NCBI GenBank assembly: GCA_017509715.1
Contig: JAFWOU010000029.1
Coordinates: 1-64,000 of the forward strand
From: Paludibacteraceae bacterium
GTDB lineage: Bacteria; Bacteroidota; Bacteroidia; Bacteroidales; Paludibacteraceae
DNA length: 64,000 nucleotides
Direction of reading: 5' to 3'
Shown here: positions 52,673 to 61,938 of the stretch, piece after piece
How the letters are laid out: each line of letters starts with the position of its first letter
Numbering within the stretch: the stretch's first letter is position 1
The notes under the pieces: generated by a model
Database searches by the model: none
Told to the model about the DNA's origin: nothing
The model's input: the letters and a program-made list of their open reading frames with translations, nothing else
Position numbers and translations under genes: made by a program

Positions 52673-53290
52673 TTCGCGGAGCGCTTCATCGCGTTCGCGG
52701 CAGGTACCGCATACGCCGCAGGGCTTCTCGCCACCGCGGTAGCAGCTCCAGGTCTCGTCGTAGTTGATGCCCAAGCGGAGGCCACGACGTACGATGTCGG
52801 TCTTGGTGATATGCGTATAGGGCGTGAGCAGCCGTACGCCGTTCCAGGTGCCGGCCTGCGCTGCGCGATCCATCGCCTCGACAAACTCGGGACGGCAGTC
52901 GGGATAGATGGTATGGTCGCCCGCATGGTTTGCCAGCATGATATATTGGAGTTTGTTGTTCTCGGCCATGCCGGCTGCGATCGACAGCATAATGCCGTTA
53001 CGGAACGGCACAACGGTGGATCGCATATTATCGTCGTCGTAGTTACCCTCTGGAATAGCGTCCGCACCCTCGAGCAGCGAGGAACGGAAGAAATCCTTGA
53101 TAAACGGTAGGCGCACCACCATATGCGGGATGCCGAGGCGCTCGCAATGCAACTTGGCAAAATGGATCTCGCGGTCGTTGTGGTTGCTGCCGTAGTGGAA
53201 CGAGATGGCAAGGGCGATACGATCCCGATACTCGTAGAGTAGGGTCGTAGAATCCAATCCGCCGGAATAAACGATAAGGGAATCCTTCAT
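52655..53290 (-). CDS. queC: 7-cyano-7-deazaguanine synthase
   Basis: 211 aa ATP-dependent ligase: PP-loop YSGGLDSTT at residues 8-16 and C-terminal zinc cysteines in SCYRGGEKPCGVCGTC. It converts carboxydeazaguanine to preQ0 with ammonia and ATP. The final residues TRNP are encoded by the heptamer array and match the QueF tail. Confidence 0.96.
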   Translation of the reverse strand: MKDSLIVYSGGLDSTTLLYEYRDRIALAISFHYGSNHNDREIHFAKLHCERLGIPHMVVRLPFIKDFFRSSLLEGADAIPEGNYDDDNMRSTVVPFRNGIMLSIAAGMAENNKLQYIMLANHAGDHTIYPDCRPEFVEAMDRAAQAGTWNGVRLLTPYTHITKTDIVRRGLRLGINYDETWSCYRGGEKPCGVCGTCRERDEALREATRNP

Positions 53291-53293
53291 GAG

Positions 53294-53335
53294 GGGTTAC
53301 GGGTTATGGGTTACGGGTTACGGGTAATGGCTAAT
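53294..53335. repeat. Heptamer array GGGTTAC between queC and queF
   Basis: Six units (GGGTTAC, GGGTTAT, GGGTTAC, GGGTTAC, GGGTAAT, GGCTAAT), passing from one family to another. Encodes the QueF tail TRNP. Confidence 0.95.
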
Positions 53336-53793
53336 GCAAATTGTTCGCGGAGACGTTGCGCTTTCAGTTCTTGGTGATCCTCATCGGCGTAGTTGGCAAA
53401 GGGATAGATGCTGATGCCGCCGCGGGGCATGAACCAGCCCGTCACCTCCAGGTACTTGGGATCCATCAGTCGCACGAGGTCCTTCATGATGATATTGACG
53501 CAGTCCTCATGGAAATCGCCGTGGTTTCGGAAGGAGAAGAGGTATAGTTTCAAACTCTTGCTCTCCACCATCCGCTCGCGTGGGATATAACTGATGTAGA
53601 GGTGCCCGAAATCGGGTTGACCGGTCTTGGGGCAAAGGGTGGTAAACTCCGGACAATTGAATGTCACGAGGTACTCGTTCTCAGGATGTTTGTTGGGGAA
53701 GGTCTCCAGCACCTCGGGGTCGTACTGGTCCGAGTACTTAACATGCTGGTTTCCCAGCAGGGTCACGCCCTGCAGTTCGTCGTTTGTTCGCAT
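53311..53793 (-). CDS. queF: NADPH-dependent preQ0 reductase
   Basis: 160 aa unimodular QueF. The catalytic Cys is in [14 protein letters not shown], and [13 protein letters not shown] with FHEDCVN forms the NADPH/substrate site. It reduces preQ0 to preQ1. First gene of the operon; its 120-nt leader holds a hairpin with U-tract and a possible pseudoknot. The C-terminal TRNP is repeat-derived. Confidence 0.96.
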   Translation of the reverse strand: MRTNDELQGVTLLGNQHVKYSDQYDPEVLETFPNKHPENEYLVTFNCPEFTTLCPKTGQPDFGHLYISYIPRERMVESKSLKLYLFSFRNHGDFHEDCVNIIMKDLVRLMDPKYLEVTGWFMPRGGISIYPFANYADEDHQELKAQRLREQFALAITRNP

Positions 53794-53810
53794 AGATAGT
53801 TTTCAGTTTT

Positions 53811-53847
53811 TATTGTTGGTCGAGAGTGGAAAAACAATAGCACTCTC
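53811..53847 (-). promoter_or_regulatory. Predicted H-type pseudoknot in the queF leader
   Basis: Read on the minus strand: stem 1 GAGAGTG (53847-53841) pairs with CACTCTC (53828-53822). Within its loop TATTGTT (53839-53833) can pair with AACAATA (53817-53811). Loops are 1, 4 and 4 nt, and 17 nt separate the last stem from the queF ATG. The layout recalls preQ1 riboswitches, but the known aptamer bases are missing. Confidence 0.5.
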
Positions 53848-53856
53848 ATCTTCCCC

Positions 53857-53894
53857 AAAAAAACGTACATTTTCTTAACTATGTACGATTTTTT
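53857..53894. terminator. Hairpin with flanking T-runs in the queF leader
   Basis: CGTACAT (53864-53870) pairs with ATGTACG (53881-53887); seven T follow on the minus strand and six T on the plus strand. It lies between the queF promoter and the pseudoknot, so it could act as an attenuator. Confidence 0.55.
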
Positions 53895-53920
53895 CGGGAG
53901 CCCTAATTTCAAAGCGGCTG

Positions 53921-53951
53921 CAAAATTACAAAAAAATTTGTATATATGCAA
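53921..53951 (-). promoter_or_regulatory. Promoter for queFCDE
   Basis: Minus strand TTG (53951-53949), 20 bp, TAATTTTG (53928-53921). Confidence 0.82.
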
Positions 53952-53968
53952 AAAAAACAGTAATTTTG
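53938..53968 (+). promoter_or_regulatory. Promoter for the DUF2520 gene
   Basis: TTG (53938-53940), 20 bp, TAATTTTG (53961-53968); interleaved with the queF promoter. Confidence 0.82.
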
Positions 53969-53988
53969 TGGCAAAAATCGAAGGGAAC

Positions 53989-54687
53989 ATGAAAATCTGT
54001 ATTATCGGAACGGGCAATGTAGCCACGAATCTGGTACATGGTTTTGAACAGAAGCATATTCGCGTAGCGATGCATTCGTCGCGTAGCCTCACGGACTTGC
54101 CGGAGGCGGATTGCTATATTTATGCGGTAGCCGATCACGCTTTGCGTGAGGTGGCGGCGCAGGTAGATGCGCCCCGTGCGCTACACCTGCATACCTCGGG
54201 CACGGTGCCGATGGACGTATTTGGCGAGGACAAACCGCATGCGGGTGTGCTGTATTTCTTTCAGTCGTTTTCGAAGGCGAGCCTGATAGAGGACTGGAGC
54301 CGGATACCCGTCTTTGTGGAGGGACGCCAGATAGACGACGTCGCAGCTATCTTCACCCTTGCCCAGACCCTAACCAGTCGCGTGTTTGAGTGCACGCAGC
54401 ATGACCGCGAGCGGCTGCACGTAGCGGGTGTGTTTGCCAACAATTTTACGAACCTGATGTACGGCATGGCGGCCGACCTGCTCAGGGATACGCAGATACC
54501 TTTCCAAGTGCTTCTCCCGCTCATCGACCAGACGGCCGAGAAAGTACACACCCTCACGCCCCGTGAGGCACAAACAGGCCCGGCCAAAAGAGATGACCGG
54601 GCCGTGATGGCGCACCATGTGTCGCTGCTGAACGACGACCAGCGTGCGGTATATGAACTGCTATCACGTCTGATAGCGGCGCGTTAG
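53989..54687 (+). CDS. Rossmann-like/DUF2520 domain protein
   Basis: 232 aa. An N-terminal dinucleotide-binding GTGNVATNL (about residues 7-15) in a Rossmann fold resembling ProC, and a C-terminal DUF2520 helical domain with HVAGVFANNFTNLM. The reaction is unknown; an NAD(P)-dependent oxidoreductase is likely. The start at 53989 gives the proper MKICIIGTG beginning, 20 bp below the promoter. Confidence 0.88.
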   Translation: MKICIIGTGNVATNLVHGFEQKHIRVAMHSSRSLTDLPEADCYIYAVADHALREVAAQVDAPRALHLHTSGTVPMDVFGEDKPHAGVLYFFQSFSKASLIEDWSRIPVFVEGRQIDDVAAIFTLAQTLTSRVFECTQHDRERLHVAGVFANNFTNLMYGMAADLLRDTQIPFQVLLPLIDQTAEKVHTLTPREAQTGPAKRDDRAVMAHHVSLLNDDQRAVYELLSRLIAAR

Positions 54688-54692
54688 CCGAC

Positions 54693-56336
<1,644 letters not shown>

Positions 56337-56381
56337 CTAGTTGGACTAGTTGAACTAGTATTACTAGTAGGACTAGTTTTT
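56337..56381. repeat. Five CTAG nonamers between groES and groEL
   Basis: Five perfect 9-bp units CTAGTNNNN, the only content of the groES-groEL spacer besides a short AT stretch. Confidence 0.95.
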
Positions 56382-56655
56382 ATTTCAGGATTGCTAATAC
56401 GTCGCTTTGTCTCATAATCAAATATTTCTCGCCGTCGAGTTCCAGTTCGGTACCTGCATACTTGCCGTACAGCACCTGGTCACCGGCCTTGAGCACCATC
56501 TGCTCGTCTTTCGTTCCTTCGCCTACGGCGAGCACTTCGCCGCGCAACGGTTTCTCCTTGGCGGAGTCAGGAATGATGATACCGCCAACGGTCTTCTCTT
56601 CTGCAGCCTGCGGCTTGAGGAGCACGCGGTCTGCTAATGGTTGAATCTTACTCAT
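56380..56655 (-). CDS. groES: Co-chaperonin GroES
   Basis: 91 aa with [10 protein letters not shown] at the N-terminus, the [13 protein letters not shown] mobile loop and the closing domain [11 protein letters not shown]. Seven subunits cap GroEL. Upstream DNA lacks a CIRCE element and a TAnnTTTG promoter but has a sigma-54-like site. Confidence 0.97.
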   Translation of the reverse strand: MSKIQPLADRVLLKPQAAEEKTVGGIIIPDSAKEKPLRGEVLAVGEGTKDEQMVLKAGDQVLYGKYAGTELELDGEKYLIMRQSDVLAILK

Positions 56656-56691
56656 AGTATAATGTATTTTTAGTTATTTGTCTTGTTCTTA

Positions 56692-56727
56692 CTAGGCGTC
56701 CTATGTGTCCTAGGAGTCCTAGTAGGG
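56692..56727. repeat. Four CTAG nonamers in the groES leader
   Basis: CTAGGCGTC, CTATGTGTC, CTAGGAGTC, CTAGTAGGG, one with CTAT in place of CTAG. Confidence 0.9.
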
Positions 56728-56730
56728 AGT

Positions 56731-56746
56731 TTCAATATCCGTGCCA
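56731..56746 (-). promoter_or_regulatory. Sigma-54-like promoter for groESL
   Basis: Minus strand TGGCACG (56746-56740), 4 bp, TTGAA (56735-56731). The -24 half matches the consensus fully; the -12 half has GA in place of GC. Confidence 0.5.
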
Positions 56747-56750
56747 AAAC

Positions 56751-56781
56751 AAAACAATCTGCCAAAATGGCAGACCGTTTT
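56751..56781. promoter_or_regulatory. 31-bp dyad between batE and groES
   Basis: Nested inverted repeat: AAAAC (56751-56755) and GTTTT (56777-56781) enclose CTGCCA-aaa-TGGCAG (56759-56773) with equal 3-bp gaps. It lies after the batE stop and next to the sigma-54-like -24 element. It may be the batE terminator, a groESL operator, or both. Confidence 0.6.
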
Positions 56782-56793
56782 GTCAGTTCTATA

Positions 56794-57558
56794 TTAGATA
56801 CGTTCTACGGTGCGGGCTTCCACCCAGCCCTCGTACTGCGCTACGCGCACCTGGTACCAATCACCCAGTTGGTCGGTGATGCGCACCTTGGTGCCCTCGT
56901 GGAGCAGGAATAGTTCTGTGCCTGACTGGTCGGGCGAGGACTTGGCGCTCACCACGCCCTGCATGATGATAGCCTCTTCGCGATTGGTGTCGCGGCTATG
57001 GAGCGTACCGGCGTTGATACCCGTATAGACGGATAACAGCAGACTGATCCAGGCTACGTGGAAAGCGGCTTTGCGTATAGCGGCCTCCTTACCCAGCAGG
57101 AAGAGCAGTAGCCCTGCCAGCATGAGCGAGAAGAGCAGGATAGACAGCCAGGTCCAAGTGCTCTCTTTCCACCCGTTGCGCAGGGCGATCAACCAGTCCT
57201 GCAGGAAGAACGAACGGGTATCGTCAATGCGGTCCGTGATACGCTGCTCGACAAACTCCAGGTTTTGCTTGGCATCGCGCATTCGCGGCTGGAGGCGTAG
57301 GGCCCGCTCATAGGCCAGGATGGCCTGACCCATCTCGCCCTGTTTGTAATAGGCGTTTCCCAGGTTGTAATACACCTCGGCGTAGTTGTCGGTCAGCGCC
57401 TCGCGCTGTTGCGCATCGGCGATGAGCTGTTCGTAAGCTGCTGCCGCCTCTACGTAGTTGCCCCGGGCGTAGGCGTCGTTGGCCTCCGAAAAAGCCGTCT
57501 GGGCCCGAAGCGGCAGGATGCTCGCCAAGATAACGATTAGTGAGAGTATACGTTTCAT
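56794..57558 (-). CDS. batE: BatE-like TPR and SH3 domain protein
   Basis: 254 aa: signal peptide, TPRs (about 25-115), two membrane helices (about 135-185) and a C-terminal bacterial SH3 domain (about 200-254) with KVRITDQLGDWYQVRVAQYEGWV. Matches BatE of the Bacteroidota aerotolerance operon. It is last in that operon and overlaps batD by 4 bp. Confidence 0.88.
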   Translation of the reverse strand: MKRILSLIVILASILPLRAQTAFSEANDAYARGNYVEAAAAYEQLIADAQQREALTDNYAEVYYNLGNAYYKQGEMGQAILAYERALRLQPRMRDAKQNLEFVEQRITDRIDDTRSFFLQDWLIALRNGWKESTWTWLSILLFSLMLAGLLLFLLGKEAAIRKAAFHVAWISLLLSVYTGINAGTLHSRDTNREEAIIMQGVVSAKSSPDQSGTELFLLHEGTKVRITDQLGDWYQVRVAQYEGWVEARTVERI

Positions 57559-59384
57559 ATCTTCTGGTCTTCTAAGTGGTTGATAAGTGCCTCGGTGCGG
57601 CTGTACATAGCCGGCAGGTCTTGTTGCGACGAGGGTGCATAGCGGGCAAACTCAGCCTCGCTCAGTACGTCTTGCGTCTCGCGGATCAGTTCGTCGGCCA
57701 CGCCCCGGCTACGCAGTTGTTCGCCGATGGTCTCCTTGGTCAGTTCAGCCGTGGGGATGGTGAGGCGGTCGCTCAGGTAGCTGACGGCAGCGCGCTCAAT
57801 CTCTTCGTAGAAAGCAGCCGCTTGTCCGGCTTCCAGGAGTTGCTTAGCCGATTTGAGTCGACGGCGCGCTACCTTGTTGGCGCGGCGATAGCGAACCTGC
57901 GTCAGGTCGGCATTCTCGCGGATATACTTACGGAGCAAGATCAGCATGATGATGGCGATCAAGAGCGGCACCAGATAGCAGGCCCACCAGGCCGCCGTAC
58001 CGGTACGAACGCTTGACGGGCGAGCAGCACCGTCGGCTGCTTCCTGCAGTTCGTCGGTATGGATATAACGTATATCCGTTGCTAACTGCTTGATGTCTTC
58101 CTGTGAGTAGTCCGACACCTGTCCACCGTCCTGCGTCTTCTGTGCCCGCTTGATATGCAGCTGGTAGGACGGGGTCGTGAGCGTACGGTAGTCGCCGGTC
58201 TCGCTGTCGTAGTAGCTGAGCGTCACAGGAGGTAGGGTATAGTCACCCGGTTCACGCGGGATGGCCATATACTCGATCGATTTGGTACCCGTAGAACCGC
58301 TGTCGGTATTCTGGTACGAGTTATTCACCTTGGGATCGTACACGTCAAACCCTTCGGGCCAGTTGACCTCCGGGGTCTTGATGAGCTTCATGTTACCCTT
58401 GCCCGTAATGTCTAGACGCAGGGTGATGGGCTCGTTGGCGCTCAGCTCGGTGGCCGAGATGGTAGGCGTCATCGTGAAATGACCCACACCGCCCGAGAAC
58501 TGCTTGGGCTTGTTCTCCTGGGGCAGACCATCCACGTTGACCGTCACCGCCGGAGCCTTGAGCGTCTTATGCGCCTGGTAGCCATACAGTTGTCCGAACG
58601 GGTCTTGACCTGCGCCCGGAATAGTATAGACCACCTCAAACGTGGCCGGCGTGATCTGTATCTCACCCGAATGCTGCGGGTAGAGCAGTACCTTGTAGAT
58701 GGTCGCTACGTTGTACTGACGCCCGTTGTAGGTCTCGATATGTGCCTGCAGGGGCTCGTTGTCGCTCTCCTGCTTCAGAAAACCCGTGAAGTCAGGCATC
58801 TTGGTCACGCCCGCCAACTGCACATTGTCGGCACCAATGAAGTAGAGCTTGTAGCTGAGCGTCAGCGGCTCTTGTTCGCGTACGTGGCTCTTGCTTAGGA
58901 TGGTGCGGATGAAGATGCTGGTCTCCTGCGGTCGTTCTTCGCGACGCGAGGCGCGTTCCTGGCGTTCCTCACGCGACGAGGACGAAGCCTGCGGCTGCGA
59001 GCCGGACTCTTCCTTGACGACCGTGATCTTCAGCCCGTTGCTGCGGTACTTGCGTCCGCCGGACGTGATGGTAGCCGCGCCTATGTTGTAGGTACCCGGC
59101 TTGGAGACGAGGTAGGTGTAGGTAAAAGTCTTCTGGTAGGTGGACGTACGCTTGCCGTTCACAAACGAGAACGAACTGCTTGTCGAGGTAAACGGACCTG
59201 CCAGCAGTTCGAATCCCGGCATGCTCGGCGGCTGGATATCATCGGCTTTCTCGTCGATGATGTATTGGATCTGGAAGGGCTGATTGGCCGGTACTTGACT
59301 CGGTCCGACCGCCCGGAAATCCACCGCCCACGTAGCGCACGTGGCAGCCAGAAGAAGTAGTATGATCGCTACTTGTTTTCTCAT
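57555..59384 (-). CDS. batD: BatD protein
   Basis: 609 aa. A signal peptide and a large periplasmic region of beta-sandwich repeats (about 22-430) with the BatD hallmark FQIQYIIDEKADDIQPP near the N-terminus and NEPITLRLDITGKGNMKLI. One membrane helix follows (about 450-470), then a cytoplasmic helical tail. Bat proteins are linked to oxygen and stress tolerance; the mechanism is unsettled. Confidence 0.9.
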   Translation of the reverse strand: MRKQVAIILLLLAATCATWAVDFRAVGPSQVPANQPFQIQYIIDEKADDIQPPSMPGFELLAGPFTSTSSSFSFVNGKRTSTYQKTFTYTYLVSKPGTYNIGAATITSGGRKYRSNGLKITVVKEESGSQPQASSSSREERQERASRREERPQETSIFIRTILSKSHVREQEPLTLSYKLYFIGADNVQLAGVTKMPDFTGFLKQESDNEPLQAHIETYNGRQYNVATIYKVLLYPQHSGEIQITPATFEVVYTIPGAGQDPFGQLYGYQAHKTLKAPAVTVNVDGLPQENKPKQFSGGVGHFTMTPTISATELSANEPITLRLDITGKGNMKLIKTPEVNWPEGFDVYDPKVNNSYQNTDSGSTGTKSIEYMAIPREPGDYTLPPVTLSYYDSETGDYRTLTTPSYQLHIKRAQKTQDGGQVSDYSQEDIKQLATDIRYIHTDELQEAADGAARPSSVRTGTAAWWACYLVPLLIAIIMLILLRKYIRENADLTQVRYRRANKVARRRLKSAKQLLEAGQAAAFYEEIERAAVSYLSDRLTIPTAELTKETIGEQLRSRGVADELIRETQDVLSEAEFARYAPSSQQDLPAMYSRTEALINHLEDQKI

Positions 59385-59387
59385 TGT

Positions 59388-60269
59388 TTACTTGGTTTCG
59401 CTCGGTTGAATACTGATGGTCTTCTGCTCCGACTCCTTGCGCGTCTGTCCCACCCATACTTGTGCTTTCGGCAAGTTCAACTCGCCGGCCTTACGCGCAC
59501 GTAAAATATATGTATAGCGTTGCTCAAAGCGGTTTTGCTGTTGGCCGTTCTGCCAAACGCTCTGCCAACTCGTTCCGTAGCCGGGACCGCCCACGATCTC
59601 AAAGTCGGTGGTGTCGCTCAGCTGAATGCTGTCGGCCTGTGCGCCGATGGCGTAACTCAGGCAAAAGGTCTCACCCTCTACGGCGCTATCCGGGGCGCAA
59701 ACGGTCAACTCACAGCCCGTGGTATCCACCTGCTCCGGGGTGAAAGTTTCGACATGCACCTCATGATGCGGGCACTCGCCGTGGTGATGCTTACCATGGT
59801 GCCGATGACCGGGATGCTGACCGCATGCCGGCGGAGCGGGTTGGTCGAAGAAGGGATCCATGTCCCAGAAATCAAACGGATTCGGTTGACGCGGCTCCAG
59901 TACGTTGACCTTCTCGGCCTTGCTGGTGGCGCTACCTTTGGTCAGTTTTACCTTTGCTTTCGGCAGTTTGACCTCACCCGATACGCGCGGTACCATGCGA
60001 TACGAATAAGCCGTGCGGGTACGGATCACCAGCCTTCCCTTCTCGCGCACGGTATAGTCCTCGGCATAACGGTACGGACCGGCTATTACCTCAAACTGAT
60101 CGTTGGTCTTCAGACTGATTTCCTGTCCGTTACCATCTACGATATACGCGATGTCAAAAGCCCAGCCAAACACGATTTGGTGGGGCGTACGAACCTCAAT
60201 GTTGGTTTTTGCCCACGCACCCGTAGCGATACATGCGGCTGCGAAAATGATACAAATAATGCGTTTCAT
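59388..60269 (-). CDS. BatD-like periplasmic protein with His-rich insert
   Basis: 293 aa. A signal peptide (1-20), a BatD-type N-terminal domain (HQIVFGWAFDIAYIVDGNG, DQFEVIAGP), a His-rich linker (about 145-170; 11 His within 22 residues), then a second BatD-type domain with VEGETFCLSYAIG. It has no membrane helix. It looks like a partial duplicate of batD, lying 3 bp upstream of it. The His cluster could bind metal. Confidence 0.82.
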   Translation of the reverse strand: MKRIICIIFAAACIATGAWAKTNIEVRTPHQIVFGWAFDIAYIVDGNGQEISLKTNDQFEVIAGPYRYAEDYTVREKGRLVIRTRTAYSYRMVPRVSGEVKLPKAKVKLTKGSATSKAEKVNVLEPRQPNPFDFWDMDPFFDQPAPPACGQHPGHRHHGKHHHGECPHHEVHVETFTPEQVDTTGCELTVCAPDSAVEGETFCLSYAIGAQADSIQLSDTTDFEIVGGPGYGTSWQSVWQNGQQQNRFEQRYTYILRARKAGELNLPKAQVWVGQTRKESEQKTISIQPSETK

Positions 60270-60270
60270 A

Positions 60271-60876
60271 TTACCAGTTTTTTTCTAATTCTTTGCGTTT
60301 GTTTTGTTTGCGTTGCGCTTTCTCCTGCGCATCTTGTTCGTCCTGCTCCAGGGCTTGCAGCAGTTGTTCGGCCGTCTGCTGATCCATCTGGTCCTGTTGT
60401 TGCTGCTGTTGCTGGGGTTGGGGTTGCGGCTGTTGCTGCTGCTGTTTCTGCTGCTGCATAGCCTTCACCAGGTTGTAGCGCGTCTCGTTGTCCGAGGGAT
60501 TCAGTCGGAGGCTCTGCTTATAGGCCTCGATAGCCTTGTCGTACTGCTCCATGACGAAGAAACTGTTGCCCAAGTTGTGATAGGCTTTCGAGAGCTTTTG
60601 TCCCTCTTCCTCGGCGTTTACCTGCGTCGTGGCGCGGATATATTGCTTGGCGGCCTCGTCGAATTTCTCCTGACGGAGTAGGGCATTGCCCAGGTTGTAG
60701 GTGGCGGCAAACGAATTGGGGTTCTTCTGCAGCGCACGGCGGTAGTTGACCTCCGCCTCGGCGTAGTCCTCGCGGTCGTATGCGCGGTTGCCACGACGGA
60801 TATCCGCGTTCTCCTCTTGGGCGCATAGCGGACTTATCATCAGCACCGCCAACAGGGTATAAATCAGTCGTTTCAT
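60271..60876 (-). CDS. batC: BatC-like TPR protein
   Basis: 201 aa with a signal peptide and about three TPRs (about 25-130), e.g. AEVNYRRALQKNP and AIEAYKQSLRLNP, then a Gln-rich tail (about 135-180) of CAG/CAA codons and a charged end. TPR scaffolding within the Bat complex. Overlaps batB by 4 bp. Confidence 0.88.
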   Translation of the reverse strand: MKRLIYTLLAVLMISPLCAQEENADIRRGNRAYDREDYAEAEVNYRRALQKNPNSFAATYNLGNALLRQEKFDEAAKQYIRATTQVNAEEEGQKLSKAYHNLGNSFFVMEQYDKAIEAYKQSLRLNPSDNETRYNLVKAMQQQKQQQQQPQPQPQQQQQQQDQMDQQTAEQLLQALEQDEQDAQEKAQRKQNKRKELEKNW

Positions 60877-61916
60877 ACACGTCTCTCCTTAAAAATATTC
60901 AGTCGGTTCAGCCATTTGTTCTGGCGGTTGAAGATGAAGAAGTCGATCACCAGAAGCAGCAATGCAATCAGTACGAACGAGGCATACTGCTCGTTATACT
61001 CACGGAACACGTGCGACTCCAGTTGCTCCTTGCCGAGCTTGTCCAGTTCCTTTTTGATGGCTTTCAGGGCCAGATTGCTACTGTCGTAATGCACGTAAAT
61101 GCCATTACCGGCTTGTGCGATCTGGCGGCACATGTCTTCGTTCAGTTTACTAACCACGGTCTCGCCCTCGCGGTCCTTCATATACTCCGTCGTGCCCGGC
61201 ACGGGAATCGGACTACCGCTCTCGCTACCGATACCAACGACGATTACCTTGATGCCTGCCTTGTTGGCTTTTTCAGCCATCTCGACGGCGTCGTCCTCAA
61301 AGTTCTCACCATCAGTCAACAATATGATAGCCCGTCCGGCCGCCGACTCCTTGTCGCCAAAGGCGAAGATAGAGGTCTTCAGGGCCTTACCGATAGCCGT
61401 ACCCTGGGTCTGGATGAGGTCGGGCTTAATGTTGTTTAGAAACATCTTAGCCGACACGTAGTCGCACGTGATAGGCAGCTGTACGAAGGCATCGCCGGCA
61501 TATACTACCAGGCCCACCTTGTCGTCCACCATCTTGTCCATCAGTTGCGATAACATTTGCTTGGAGGCATCCAGACGACTCGTCTGACCCGCGCCAACAT
61601 CTTCGGCCAACATCGAGTTGGAGATATCCAGCGTGATGACGGCCTCTACGCCTTCGCGCGTCACGGTCTCTTCCCTCACGCCGTACTGCGGACGGGCAGC
61701 CGCCAGGATGAGCATCGTGAGGGCCAACAGTTGCAATGCGAACTTCACGTGCGGACGCACCTTAGAGGCGTTGGGCATCAACTGCTTCACCAGTTCCGGA
61801 TCACCAAGCCGGGCCAACTGCTTGCGCTTATGAATGACCATCAGCGTATAACCCATGACGAGCACAGGAATGGCCAGCAGCAACCAAAGTAATTCTATAT
61901 TAGCAAATCGAAACAT
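60873..61916 (-). CDS. batB: BatB, von Willebrand A domain membrane protein
   Basis: 347 aa: two N-terminal membrane helices (about 8-30, 58-75), a VWA domain with the MIDAS DISNS near residue 95 and LLTDGENF, and a C-terminal helix (about 312-330). It should bind metal-dependent ligands in the periplasm or cytoplasm as part of Bat. Confidence 0.92.
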   Translation of the reverse strand: MFRFANIELLWLLLAIPVLVMGYTLMVIHKRKQLARLGDPELVKQLMPNASKVRPHVKFALQLLALTMLILAAARPQYGVREETVTREGVEAVITLDISNSMLAEDVGAGQTSRLDASKQMLSQLMDKMVDDKVGLVVYAGDAFVQLPITCDYVSAKMFLNNIKPDLIQTQGTAIGKALKTSIFAFGDKESAAGRAIILLTDGENFEDDAVEMAEKANKAGIKVIVVGIGSESGSPIPVPGTTEYMKDREGETVVSKLNEDMCRQIAQAGNGIYVHYDSSNLALKAIKKELDKLGKEQLESHVFREYNEQYASFVLIALLLLVIDFFIFNRQNKWLNRLNIFKERRV

Positions 61917-61938
61917 AACTATTCTCCTTTACTCCTTA

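Noticed and set aside
53811..53847. Canonical preQ1-I riboswitch
   Set aside because: The A-rich tail and aptamer core bases are not in their expected places, so I report only a pseudoknot-like leader.
56656..56793. CIRCE operator for groESL
   Set aside because: No TTAGCACTC-n9-GAGTGCTAA sequence; the dyad present has different arms.
60380..60460. Gln-codon repeat in batC as another member of the heptamer system
   Set aside because: The CAG/CAA run has a 3-bp period and fits a normal Gln-rich linker.
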